This document shows positions 11,169-20,904 of a stretch of 64,000 nt of DNA, in pieces (position 1 is the first letter of the stretch; each line of letters begins with the position of its first letter). The translations under genes and the position numbers were made by a program. The notes beneath the pieces were generated by a model. It did no database searches. It was not told the origin of the DNA and saw only the letters and a program-made list of their open reading frames with translations. The DNA is from Chrysochromulina tobinii (taxonomy: Eukaryota > Haptophyta > Prymnesiales > Chrysochromulinaceae): the NCBI GenBank assembly GCA_001275005.1, contig JWZX01003412.1:22148-86147 (forward strand). Direction: 5' to 3'.

Positions 11169-11831
11169 TTGTACAGCAGGCTGTGTCGGCCACGCCTCCG
11201 TCCATGCGATAGCGGCTCCCGTGCTTGGGGACTGCGCGTCGCGTTGAAAAACAGCGTCGTGTCGAGCATTGTGTGTGTGAGTCAGCATAAGGCTGCTCCT
11301 GCAGCGGCCTCCGCCACGAACGCCATTGAGCGGCTGCGCGAATCTTCGAAGATCGAGCGACTGCGCTACCTCTGGTCGTCGGCCCAGCAGCACCCGGGGA
11401 TACCCGACTTGCAGCGCATCCTGCTCCTCGGACTTGACCGACTGGCGGCGCACGACGAAGCTCCCTTGCCGAACCGAGCGCGGCAGCGGTGCTGCGGCAA
11501 GTGCTTCGTGCCGCTCGTGCCTGGCTTCAATTCTCGTGTGACGCAAAGCAGACATCCACGCCGGCCGTCAGCTCGCCGATGCGTCTTTCGCGTGCATTGT
11601 GAGTCGTGCGGCCATGCAAATGCCTTCCCGAAGGTCGCACCGCCGAGCAGCCGCTCGAGCTCGAAGCCACCAGCGACTGCTCCATCGCCGAAATCTACCA
11701 AGAGTCGCAAGCCCGCAAGCCCGATTCTGCCGAGTAAGAAGCGGCGCGTTCAGCCCGCTCCCGCTCCTGCCCCCGCCCCTGCAGGTGATGGGTTCTTCGG
11801 ATTCGATTTTGTTCCGTTGTTGGGATCGTGA
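11169..11831 (+). CDS. RNase P/MRP Rpr2/Rpp21-type zinc-ribbon subunit (5' end not resolved)
   Basis: The protein contains ERLRYLWSSAQQHPG, which resembles the N-terminal helix of Rpp21/Rpr2. It is followed by a four-cysteine zinc ribbon, RCCGKCFVPLVPGFNSRV..R..R......VHCESCGHANAFP, matching the family pattern C-x2-C-x2-L-VPG..R..R......C-x2-C. Rpr2/Rpp21 proteins bind the RNA of nuclear RNase P and mature tRNA 5' ends, and the paralogue SNM1 serves RNase MRP. The C-terminal tail is rich in Ser/Pro/Lys and carries a KKRR-type basic patch, then alternating Pro-Ala. The frame is open from 11169 but has no ATG before the conserved part, so the true start must lie in an upstream exon. A likely acceptor is GTGAGTCAG ending at 11285. 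The stop at 11831 is firm. Confidence 0.72.
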   Translation: MYSRLCRPRLRPCDSGSRAWGLRVALKNSVVSSIVCVSQHKAAPAAASATNAIERLRESSKIERLRYLWSSAQQHPGIPDLQRILLLGLDRLAAHDEAPLPNRARQRCCGKCFVPLVPGFNSRVTQSRHPRRPSARRCVFRVHCESCGHANAFPKVAPPSSRSSSKPPATAPSPKSTKSRKPASPILPSKKRRVQPAPAPAPAPAGDGFFGFDFVPLLGS

Positions 11832-11968
11832 GTATACACCTTGAGTATTAGCGCGACACTCACGACTCCACAAGTAATCATGTTGTACACACCTTCAACT
11901 GACAATCATCATTCCTACCTCTTGCACCCAACATTTACATTAAAAAACTCATGCCGCACTAGCGGGCG

Positions 11969-14834
11969 CTAACGTAAACGTAAAATCGAAAAACGGCAAA
12001 ACGAAAAGCAGGCGCCGCGGTCCGGAGCCCACGCCGCGCGCGCAGCGCAGGACCAGCGATCCGATCGTGCACGCCCCTTGCCGCGCGTGGAGAGCCATTC
12101 TGATCTCTGGGGGGACAACATATTTTCTATTAATGAGGGTGTATTTGCGCCTTCTCCCAAGACCCAAGCAGCATGGTCCGCGTCATTCCACGTCGGCGTC
12201 GCCGTGTGCCCGTACGGCACGATACCAAAGAGTTCGGCCTGGCGGGGCGTGAGTCGCGGCGGCTTGCCGTCGACGTACCACGGCCGGCGCGTGCTCTCAG
12301 TGGCCTCGTCGAGCTTGCTTGTGTGCCAATACTCGCGCGAGGGTGCGTGATCGCCTGTATGGCCATGCCGGTAGGCCTCCACCTTCTTGGCGAGCACATG
12401 CGCCGGCGTGAGCGCCGCTGGCAGCATGCAAGTGTAACTCACGGCGCGGAAATTTGGGCGGGGGCCGAGCGGCGGCGCGGCCGAGTGCGCCAGGTCCGAG
12501 CGCCACAGGATCACGTCGCCTGCCTTGACTGGTACGCGACGCGGCTCGAGGCCGGCGGCACGCAGCTCGTCGAGCTCGGCGTCAGTCAGAGGCACCCAAT
12601 GGGAGCGACCGCGGTGCGTGCTCTTGGTCAGCTGCTGGTGGCAACGGTGCGAGCCCGGCCAGCACAGGAAGCATGCGTCCTCGGACTGTTGATCCAGCAG
12701 GCTTGTCGAGCTCTGGATGTACTGCAGCCCGGACTCGCTGTGCCCCTGGTCAAAGTGCTCACCCGAGGTATGGCTCGGTTGGCCACACACGAAGGCCTGC
12801 TTGTCCACGCCAGGGTGGATACCGCGCCCCTCGCCCGTCGCAGTCGGCCTGTGGAAGGTGAAGCCCTCCTTACTTGCATGCAGCTCGCGTGTGCCGTAGA
12901 GCGGTTCGAAGACACGTGTAGCGAGCTTCTCACGAAGCTCTGTGAATACCCAACCCGCCTGGTGCGTCTGCATCATGTCGCAAAAGGAGCGCCAGCCCGA
13001 ATGCGGCCACGGGTCTGGAGCGGCAGCTTCCTCGCCAGCCTTGTGCCCACCCTTGGTGCCCGGGTACTTGTACCCGGCCGGGTACCATGAGGCGGGCTCG
13101 TCACGTAGAACGCCCGGTGAGACCCGCTCGACATATTCCCACATCCGACTGAGCTCTTCAGCACACTCTGACGTGCTGAGCACGCCCGGAAGCACGATGT
13201 AACCGTCCTTAGCCAGCGCCTCCGCTACGTGCCGCCCGAAGACCTTGTGGCCGTTGACGGTTGCGCACGCCAGCGCCTTGGCCGTAGATAGGTGCGCAAA
13301 CAGGGCATCGTGAGGGCGCGCCGGCTCGGCCCCGTCAGAGCCGTTGGAGGCTGCAGCCGCGACGGAGACATGGCCATCGGTCGTACCGGCTTTGTGCACG
13401 GCGCCACCGGTCATGGAGGCCATGGGCGTCGTAATGGGCGTGGGCTCAAGAACGTGCCCGTGCTCGTCGACAATCTCGGTGATTTTGCCGTCGGGGGTCT
13501 CGGGGTTGATCTTGAGGATGTGCTTGTGTCTCATGGGAATGCAGTACATTGCGCCGTCGTGGGCCAGCACACCGCCCTCCCACTTATTGGCGCCGGTGAA
13601 GCCCGAGCCAACGGTATAGACAGTCTGCGTCGCCACGTCGATGCACAAGACGCTCGCGGACTTCAGAGGGATGCCGTAAATCCGCCCATCGGCCGCAAGA
13701 AAGCCGTTCTGCCACTTGTTGCAGTTGAGGCGGCCAGTGCGACCCTCAAGAGATTCGCCGACCTCGTACGCCGTCTGCGTAGCCGGGTCGACCTTGAGCA
13801 CAAAGTCGGCGTCGGACGGGATGCAGTAGATGCAATCGTCCGGCCCGAGCACGCCGCCAAGGTACTTGTACTTGCGGTCGTTCCGATGGTGGCAATGGTA
13901 CGTGAAAGGGATGACAGTAACCTCCTGCTTCATCGGATCAATCCTGAGCACGCCATCCGCGTTCGCAGGGATCCTGCGACCAGGGGGGTTGGACAGCGTA
14001 ACTCCGGTTGGCTGAAGGAATAGGGGCAAACAAGCGCAGCCAGGGAAGAGAAGGGAGTGTGGGGAGCCCCTGGCCAGTCAAAGCTTAGGCGTACCCGTAG
14101 ATGCACCCATCACGCCCCGTCACACCACCGTGCCACTTCCAGCCACCGCCGTCGAGCTCTCCAAGCATCGTCACCTCCTGCGTCATCGGGTTGATCTTGA
14201 GGACCGCGTTGGCACACTGAGGGATCCCATAGATACACCCGTCTCCACCCAGCAGCCCACCGTACCACTTGTGCTTGCCCGTAGGGGACGCTCCAGGCCA
14301 CGGACCGCCGAATTCTGTCACTTTTTGGGTCGCCACGTCGATCTTCAGGATGGTCTCCGCAAACTGTGGGATGCCGTAGATGCACCCATCGTGCGGGCTG
14401 AGCACTGCGCCATGCCACTTCCACAGGCCCGGGATCGGCCCGCCGATGTGGCTGCACTGGTCCTCGGAGCGCGTGCAGTCGATCTTGAGCACAGTCTCAG
14501 CATGGCTCGGAATGCAGTAGATGGCGCCGTCAGGCGCCGCCACGCCACGCAGCCACTTGTACTGACCAGGATACGGCCCACCGATCAACGACACCTTGCC
14601 GGTCTGCACATTCAGCTTCATGACGCGCTGTGCATGGCCAGGGACGCCGTAGACATTGCCATCCGCGCCCAACACGCCGCCGAGCCACTTCTCCTGGCCC
14701 ATGAGGGGCTCGTGGTTCATGAGGGCAGCAACCGCCTTCGGCTCCTTGGCACGGCGGCGATGACGACGATAAAGGAGCACGACAACTGCTGTTGCGACAG
14801 CCGTCATAGCGACCATCCGGCTTATTAATTGCAT
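11969..14834 (-). CDS. Membrane-anchored beta-propeller repeat and PhyH-type 2OG-Fe(II) dioxygenase fusion (2 exons)
   Basis: Exons are 14834-14095 and 13973-11969 (minus strand), 914 residues. The 121-bp intron at 13974-14094 (GTACGC..TCGCAG, phase 2) falls inside repeat 5, and splicing restores DGCIYGIPANADGVLRIDP. Residues about 8-20 form a membrane anchor followed by RRHRRR. Eight repeats of about 45 residues follow (about 45-420), each of the form KW-x-GGVL-x-x-DG-x-IYGIP-x-x-A-x-x-VLKIDP-x-T-x-x-V, which is propeller-like. Residues about 490-785 form a phytanoyl-CoA dioxygenase-like domain: DGYIVLPGVL, iron ligands H653 and D655 in EHFDQG, distal H743 in DLAHSAAPP and oxoglutarate-binding R756. 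The enzyme probably hydroxylates a lipid or small molecule, with the propeller as a binding platform. The substrate is unknown. Confidence 0.82.
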
Positions 14835-15017
14835 TACGATCGGCTTGATGATGCTCGACTCGCGGTGAACTCGTGTGTGCGCACACGCGCGGCGACGTGG
14901 CGAAGTGTGAACTGAACCTGTAACTCAAATAAGGTCAGCTCTCGAACACTTATTCATTTGAGAACTCGGGAAATGAATGGCTCGAGCAGCGGCCCTAGCT
15001 CGCCGATGCGTACGGCG

Positions 15018-16690
15018 CTACGGCGCTGTCGCAGCGTCACTCCCTGCCGTCGAAGGACCCTCAACAGAATCCTCGAGCTCGACTGTCTCGCCACCGACCT
15101 TTATTTGCCAGATCTGCAACGTCTTCGACCGTACCCATGAGTGCGCATTGGACCAGCGCAGCACGACGAGCGCTGAGGCAAACCCAGCGGCATCGGTGCT
15201 GGCAGCAGCAGCGCCGCGTGGCACGATGCAGCTCCCCGAAACCGCGCCGTCGCGGGCGGCGAACTTGCGATTTGGCTCGAGTACACGCTCCTTGACGTCA
15301 CCCGGCAGGAAGCACGCCACTGAGAACTGGACGTGATCGCTCGCTATGGAGAACCTCCAGCTCACCAGCTGCCCTTCAACTGCGAGCCGCGACTCCTCGT
15401 GAGCCCGTCCTGCGCCTATCATCACCTCGGTGGGTGCTGACGGCTCCGAGTCGTCCCCTTTGTCGTCAGCCCTCTCCAAAGGGTGGCCATCGTCGTCCGG
15501 CGGCCGTTGCACACCCGCCACGCCGTCGAAGCTACTGAGCATCTTCATCATCATCGGCGCATCCATCATCTGCAGCAGTGCTGCACGGAAATCGCTCCCG
15601 TGTAGGCTCACCTGCGCAATCACGTAGTCACAAGCAGCGTTGGTCCACATCCAATGGTCCAAATCTAATGCGGAGGAGGTGCGGAAGCCACGCCCGTGCA
15701 GGCTCATCACATGCTGCGTCGCCACGGGCATCCAGCCATAAGGGCTCATCAGTGCTCATCAGTGCTCATCAGTGCTCATCAGTGCTCATCAGAGGTCATC
15801 AGAGATCACCTTGCGCTGCGTCGCCACGGGCATCCAGCCAGCGGCCACCGTGCGCTTCCACACGGTAGTGGCCCACAATGGGCAGTTGATCACAAGCACC
15901 TTCAACAGACCCTCGGCGAGCGTCCTGTTCAGAGGCGTCTGGAACTTGGAGTCGTACGCAATCCAGCGACGCGACGACAACTGCCACACTTTTGCGCCCC
16001 GCAGGTCGACGATCAAGCTGCGAGCACAACGGTTCGATCCGATGAGTCTGGTTGAGCAGCTGGATGAGGGCGAGAGGGCACAAGGCCAGCTGGATAGATG
16101 GGCGCGTGCAGCTCTCTCTCTCTCTCCCTCTGAGGTTCCAACGCGCTGCAACCTCACATCATCTTGACCATCTGACCCTGCTCGACGGACAGGCGCTGCA
16201 GCTGCCCCATGCGCGACTCGCATTGTGCCAGGTAGAACTCATGCATGCCCGCCTCGCCGATCTCGTCCAAGATAGCCGCGTACTGATGAAGGCGCAGCGG
16301 CTCGTACACAATGACGTGGCCGTGCTTGCCGATCCCCACAGTTGGGATCCCCGGCTTGAACTGATTCACCGCGGCCTGATGCGGAAAGCCCGCCGTCTCG
16401 TGATGGCAATCAAGGTGAGCCCACTTCTCGTGAACTTCATCCATGTTGAATCTGACGCGCAGCTCCAACATGTCGCGGACTGCTGCGACAGCCTGCGTCA
16501 CGTCGTTGTCGTACCCACGCAGGAAGCGTAGCAGCCGGATGTCTCCAGTCACATCCTCAAATCGAGCGCTCGGCGCAGCCTTCAAATCTGCTTCAAGACG
16601 CTCACGCATCGTCCTGAGCTGCTCCTCCTCCTCAGCGGTTGCGAGCGACACGTGAAATTTGTTCTCGTCGCGCGCGGCGCCGGCTGCCAT
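15018..16690 (-). CDS. SEC14-like lipid-transfer protein with C-terminal GOLD domain (3 exons)
   Basis: Exons 16690-16158, 16017-15810 and 15611-15018 give 444 residues. Introns are 140 bp (GTGAGG..TCGCAG, phase 2) and 198 bp (GTGATC..GCGCAG, phase 0). Exon 1 carries the CRAL-TRIO N-terminal helices (DIRLLRFLRGYDNDVTQAV). The CRAL-TRIO lipid pocket follows: GHVIVYEPLR, then across the first splice LIVDLRGAKVWQL, then LLKVLVINCPLW, then across the second splice TQRK/VSLHGSDFRAALLQMMD, which aligns with the KIIVLGNNWKEGLL region of SEC14L proteins. The C-terminal about 110 residues are a GOLD domain (LVSWRFSIASDHVQFSV, VLRWSNAHSWVRSKTL). Such proteins carry phosphoinositides or other lipids between membranes. 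The second intron contains a decayed copy of its own exon boundary. Confidence 0.85.
15741..15810. repeat. Decamer tandem array inside a SEC14-gene intron
   Basis: Seven head-to-tail 10-bp units lie here. Four are perfect AGTGCTCATC, and the units at either end are diverged (AGGGCTCATC, AGAGGTCATC, AGAGATCACC). The array sits at the 5' end of the second intron of the minus-strand SEC14-GOLD gene, and the splice donor is in the last unit. A 25-bp identical copy (15714-15738 and 15816-15840) flanks the array. Confidence 0.8.
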
Positions 16691-16853
16691 GTGAAAGAGA
16701 AGCTCTGGGAAGAAGTTTAGTCAAGTCAAGTCAAGTACCGGTACTGTACTGTAATACTGCACTGACTGCCGACTTTACTGAAGACGTATTCTGGCGCTTA
16801 CTTTTCTGGGGAGGGGACACGGCAGCCGACGAGCGGTGGCCGTACCGGCCATC

Positions 16854-19142
16854 TCACTGGCTGGTGGTGGACTGGTTCTGCACGGCATACAAATTGGGCG
16901 ACCTGGGGCTGAGCTCGAGCTCCCGCGAAACCCGCTTATATTTCTCATTGGCCATCATCTGCACCTGCGTGTCGGCCTTGAGCTCGAGCTCGGTACGCGC
17001 GAGCTTTCTCTTCTCCTCGGCCTCCTGCTGCGCAATTCGGATCTTTGCGTTGTGCTCAGTCTCCTCGAGCATCGCCTTCATCATGGCAGTCGTCATGACC
17101 CGCGGCTTTCCCAGCGCCGTGTCAAGATCGCTCTGGTCGGCGTCGGCCTCCGTGGAGTCCCGCATGTTCTGCGCGATAAAGTCATCGAATTGCGCAATGG
17201 AGCCAGGAGTGAAGCCAGCAGGAATTTGCATGTCGCCAGCATGTTCCTCGACCTGTTCCTGACCGTCCCGCAGCATGCCATCGATGAGGTCTCCGGAGAC
17301 CATCCGGCCACTGACCTGCTCCGGGTTGGCACGCATGATCTCCTTGCGTACCGCCCTGGGCAGCATCTTGCCATGCGTGGCCGCCGTCGGCACGTACCGC
17401 AGGCTCTCGTGGTACAAAATCTGGCGGCACCCCACCCAAGAGTTGGCCATCATCGCTTCGGCGAGCACTCGCTGCAGCTCTCGCACGATCATCTGCAGCC
17501 GCGTCGTCTCGCGCGCGTGCTCGCGCGCGAGATCGCGCTCGCGCGTGCGCTCCGCGAGCATCGCCTTTGTTGCCTGGTGCGCTTTCTTCTCGCGCTCCAG
17601 CTGGCGTTCCAAATCGTTTGAACGTTTCTGCTGGGGAGGACACCGAAGTTTCCAAGCGTAGAAGCCCTTCCACAGCTCTCGCTTCACGAAGCGGGCGCCA
17701 GCCCTTTTCTTCAGCTCGCGAGCGCGATTCGCCTCCCCGTGCCACTTGCCCCAGCCTCGCGAGAGCTCGAGCGACATGATGCGCTGCATGGCTATCCGCA
17801 TCAGGTGCGCCACACGCATTTCCCGCTCCTTGCCGAGAGTTCCGTCTATCAACCCGAGCTTGCGCTCCTTCTCCTTGAGGTCCTCGCGAAGCTTCTCGTT
17901 CACCTTGCGCACCTGCAGGAGCGCGCGGTCGAGGTCACGGATCTGCGCCTCGAGCGGCTCGACTATCCGGCGGATGCTCCCTTTCGGTGGGTAGTGGAAG
18001 ACCCACTTCCGAAGTGCAGCGTGGCGCGCGGCGTCGCGGAAGCGGCCGGCGGCTTTGCGCTTGAGCTGGATGTAGTACTGAGAGTACGCCACCCAGGACG
18101 TCCAGCCGCGCGACAGGTCTCCCTTCATAAGCCGACGCACTGCCACGTGCCTCAAGTGCTCGATTAAGTTGCGACGCTTCTCCTCTTCGGTCTGTGCGAA
18201 TCTCTCCTCCTCCTGCTCCTTGAGCATGCTCAGCTCGGCGATGGTGTCGTCCCTCTGAGTGATCAGATCCTCCGCGCGTTGCAGGTCGACGAGCAGGGCG
18301 CGCTCGACCGCCGACGCCTGGTGCCGTAGTAGATTGTTCCCGCGGTGGAGATTGTACTGCGCGGCTAGGATCTCGTGCATCATTTCCTCCTCGCCACGTT
18401 CGAGCTCCGCCTGGAGCGAGCGGATGAATGCCTCGCGCTCGATGGCGCCCTGCTGCGACGCGGCCAGACTCGCCGCCGCCGCCGCCTCGAGGCTGCGGCA
18501 GGTTGCCTCGAGCTTGTTCGAGAGCACAGCGCTGCGGTGGACAAGCTGGCCGACGGGGTAGCGCGCGCCGTGGGTGGGCGGAAATTCCATGTCATAGTCG
18601 CGGTCGATGGCCTCGAGCGCCAGCTTGGTCGCCGCGCGCTCTTTCGCCGAGCGCTGCAGGGTGCGCGAGAGCATGCGCATCTCCTCGTCCTCACCATTGA
18701 ACCGTGAGAGCGGCGGCGCCACCTTGGAGAGCAGCCTGGAGCGCGATTTGGCGTGGTCCTCGCGGTGCTCCTGGCGCATCGCCTGCATGGTCTTGCTGAT
18801 TCCGAGCTCAGATTTGCTCTTCAGCATGCCCATCACGCCCAGGCCCGCCGTGTGCCGCACGCGAGGCGAGCCGACCACCTGGATGGGCTCCATGCCTAAA
18901 TAGCCGATCTCGGCACCACCGCTGCGCTGCAGCGAACCGTTCGAGGCCAATGGAGTAAACTGCAGTCTGCCGGGCCGAAGTTTGCCCGCGAGCGACGGCG
19001 CTGAGCGCGTCATCTGCTCCGTGCGCGTGAGCGGAACCTCCATGCCGGGCACGGGACTGCCTATCATGCCTAAAGTTGAACCGTTCACGCGTTGGAGAGT
19101 GAGGGCGTGCGTGCGTGTTTGCGCATGAATTTTCAGAAACAT
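16854..19142 (-). CDS. Large coiled-coil protein with SFI1-like W-x-x-W repeats
   Basis: A 762-residue protein in a single open frame from ATG 19142. It is mostly alpha-helical and charged, with long predicted coiled coils (about 120-340, 390-440 and 505-560). Two related units are visible: RRLMKGDLSRGWTSWVAYSQ.. then LRKWVFH, and QRIMSLELSRGWGKWHGEAN.. then WKGFYAWKLR. This (R-G-W-x-x-W ... W-x-x-W) layout is typical of SFI1-like or centrosome/basal-body helical repeats found widely in flagellated protists. The C-terminus has a distinct segment (HGKMLPRAVRKEIMRANPEQVSG) and a final Glu/Lys-rich coil. A basal-body or cytoskeletal role is inferred from composition only. The start lies 108 bp from the divergent EMC2 gene. 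Confidence 0.65.
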   Translation of the reverse strand: MFLKIHAQTRTHALTLQRVNGSTLGMIGSPVPGMEVPLTRTEQMTRSAPSLAGKLRPGRLQFTPLASNGSLQRSGGAEIGYLGMEPIQVVGSPRVRHTAGLGVMGMLKSKSELGISKTMQAMRQEHREDHAKSRSRLLSKVAPPLSRFNGEDEEMRMLSRTLQRSAKERAATKLALEAIDRDYDMEFPPTHGARYPVGQLVHRSAVLSNKLEATCRSLEAAAAASLAASQQGAIEREAFIRSLQAELERGEEEMMHEILAAQYNLHRGNNLLRHQASAVERALLVDLQRAEDLITQRDDTIAELSMLKEQEEERFAQTEEEKRRNLIEHLRHVAVRRLMKGDLSRGWTSWVAYSQYYIQLKRKAAGRFRDAARHAALRKWVFHYPPKGSIRRIVEPLEAQIRDLDRALLQVRKVNEKLREDLKEKERKLGLIDGTLGKEREMRVAHLMRIAMQRIMSLELSRGWGKWHGEANRARELKKRAGARFVKRELWKGFYAWKLRCPPQQKRSNDLERQLEREKKAHQATKAMLAERTRERDLAREHARETTRLQMIVRELQRVLAEAMMANSWVGCRQILYHESLRYVPTAATHGKMLPRAVRKEIMRANPEQVSGRMVSGDLIDGMLRDGQEQVEEHAGDMQIPAGFTPGSIAQFDDFIAQNMRDSTEADADQSDLDTALGKPRVMTTAMMKAMLEETEHNAKIRIAQQEAEEKRKLARTELELKADTQVQMMANEKYKRVSRELELSPRSPNLYAVQNQSTTSQ

Positions 19143-19250
19143 TTTAGAAAAGACATTCTTCTAAGTCCTTGCTACAGGTACGTGTAAATCTCGTGTCCTC
19201 GTCCGTACATATATGCCGATTTCGGATATGTCACGTCGGCTTCCACAACA

Positions 19251-20255
19251 ATGGTCGCGCTCTTGCCCTTGCAGGATTTGCTCGCGCAGGCGAAGGCGAA
19301 GGCGCTCGATCCCGCGCGCTGCGGCTACGACCTGTGCCACGCTATAGTCTCCGGTGTGCGCGAGGCGCGCGCCAGCCGTCCGGACCTCGTCGCCCGCTTT
19401 GGCGCGTACCTGCTTCAGAACCACGCCTCGTCCCTGTCGCACGAGGTGTGGGCGACGTACGAGCAGGTGTACATGGCGCTGCTGCAACACGGGCGCGTCG
19501 CCCCGGGCAGCACGAATGCCGCCTCAGCGGACTCTGAGGACTTGCGCAAGGCGCAGCAGTACACGGCGACTCTCACAAAACAGTTCCCCAGCTCGCAGCG
19601 CGTCCGGCGGCTCGAGGCCATGCTGTTGGAGGCGAGGCGCGAGTACGGGGAGGCGGAGAAGGAGTACAAGGCCATCCTAGAGGAGGACCCTCACAACCTG
19701 CAGGCGGTCAAGCGCCAGATCGCCCTGCACCGGCAAAAGGGAGAGGTGAAGGAGGCGGTCAAGAAGCTGAACGATTACCTCACCACCTTCTGCAGCGACA
19801 TGGAAGCGTGGGTCATGCTGCACGAGCTGTACCTGAGCGCGCAGAAGTACAAGGAAGCGGCCTTCTGCATCGAGGAGCTCGTGCTCATCAACCCGATGAG
19901 CTACATTTACCTCGTGCGCGCGGGCGAGATCACCTACACCAAGGGCATCTCGCAGCATGGCGGATCGCACGACCAGCTGCTCACGGCGCGCAAGTACTTT
20001 GCGCACGCGCTCGAACTCAAGCCGGGCTGCCTGCGCGCGCTCTATGGCATCCTGCTCGTGTGTGCCGCCTTCGGCTCCTCCACCAAAGGCAAGGGCGTCA
20101 AGGTGGATACGGCAGAGCTCGTTGCCTTCGCCCAGCCGCTGCTGCTCAAGGCCTACACGCCTGCGACGGGCCCGGCGCACCCGATGCGCGGGCTCGTCAT
20201 CGCGATGCTCAAGAAGCTCACCGTGGCCGAGGGCACTCTTCCCGCCAGCGCTTGA
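19251..20255 (+). CDS. EMC2: ER membrane protein complex subunit 2
   Basis: A single-exon 334-residue protein, slightly longer than the about 297-residue animal EMC2. It is a TPR solenoid on the cytosolic face of the EMC, the insertase that places tail-anchored and multi-pass proteins in the ER. The diagnostic central stretch is present: RVRRLEAMLLEARREYGEAE, then ILEEDPHNLQAVKRQIALHR, then NDYLTTFCSDMEAWVMLHEL and AAFCIEELVLINP, then a C-terminal TPR with ARKYFAHALELKPGCLRALYG. The ATG at 19251 gives a short N-terminus and is the only sensible start. No signal peptide or TM segment is present, as expected for this peripheral subunit. Confidence 0.92.
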   Translation: MVALLPLQDLLAQAKAKALDPARCGYDLCHAIVSGVREARASRPDLVARFGAYLLQNHASSLSHEVWATYEQVYMALLQHGRVAPGSTNAASADSEDLRKAQQYTATLTKQFPSSQRVRRLEAMLLEARREYGEAEKEYKAILEEDPHNLQAVKRQIALHRQKGEVKEAVKKLNDYLTTFCSDMEAWVMLHELYLSAQKYKEAAFCIEELVLINPMSYIYLVRAGEITYTKGISQHGGSHDQLLTARKYFAHALELKPGCLRALYGILLVCAAFGSSTKGKGVKVDTAELVAFAQPLLLKAYTPATGPAHPMRGLVIAMLKKLTVAEGTLPASA

Positions 20256-20904
20256 ACCGCGCTCGCATGGTGCGCCCACGGGTGCGCCGGGCTTTTCCTT
20301 CTTGTCTTTCTTTCGTACCGCCCTCAGGGTTATTGAGGGTGAGGCTGAGGGTGCTCGCGTGTTTTTCGCGTGCATGTAGGTTGTAGCATGCAACTTGTTT
20401 CATACAACCGAACGATGGTGACTCACTGGCTGAGTGTACTTGGTCGTCCGGGTGCGAATCTTCAATCTATGGCAGCTTATGGTTATGGCTTATGCCGGTT
20501 CGCCGCGCAAGCCGAGCCCCAAGCGGTTCGTCCCCATCGCCCATGGCCATGCCCATGGGCCATGCCCCAGGCGGGCGCCGCGAGCGGCCCGGGCGAACCA
20601 TCTAGTACCATGGCGCCCGGGTCCCCGCGCGGCGCAAAAACCCCGGGCGCTCGGCGTTCTTAGAAGACTTCTTAGCCGTTGATGGCTCATGGCATTTTGA
20701 TCACATTTGATGGGCCGCGTCGGTTTAGGGGCCTCCCCACGAGGTTGAGGTTCGCGCCCTTCTTGAAGCGACCAACGCAGGAATCCACGTTCCATGCGAA
20801 CATCCGCGTCAAGACTCAAGTACCGATCAAGCTCTCACGCGCATTGCTCACGCGATCAAACGCGATCAAGCTAGGACCTAGGTACAACAAGCAACAGTAT
20901 ATAC
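20256..20904. other. Intergenic
   Basis: No convincing gene is seen. Around 20535-20570 there is a small palindromic cluster of CATGGCCATGCCCATGGGCCATG type. Short frames in the region have no domain. Confidence 0.4.

Noticed and set aside
12173-13090. 305-residue plus-strand frame opposite the PhyH gene
   Set aside because: The iron-binding dioxygenase motifs are on the minus strand; this frame is compositional.
15612-15749. Extra SEC14-gene exon covering MSPYGWMPVATQ
   Set aside because: It repeats the preceding exon end. Splicing to 15611 gives the family-like K/VSLHGSDFRAALL join, so I treat it as intronic.
15741-15810. Possible CRISPR-like array
   Set aside because: Units are 10 bp with no spacers, in a eukaryotic intron; a plain tandem repeat.
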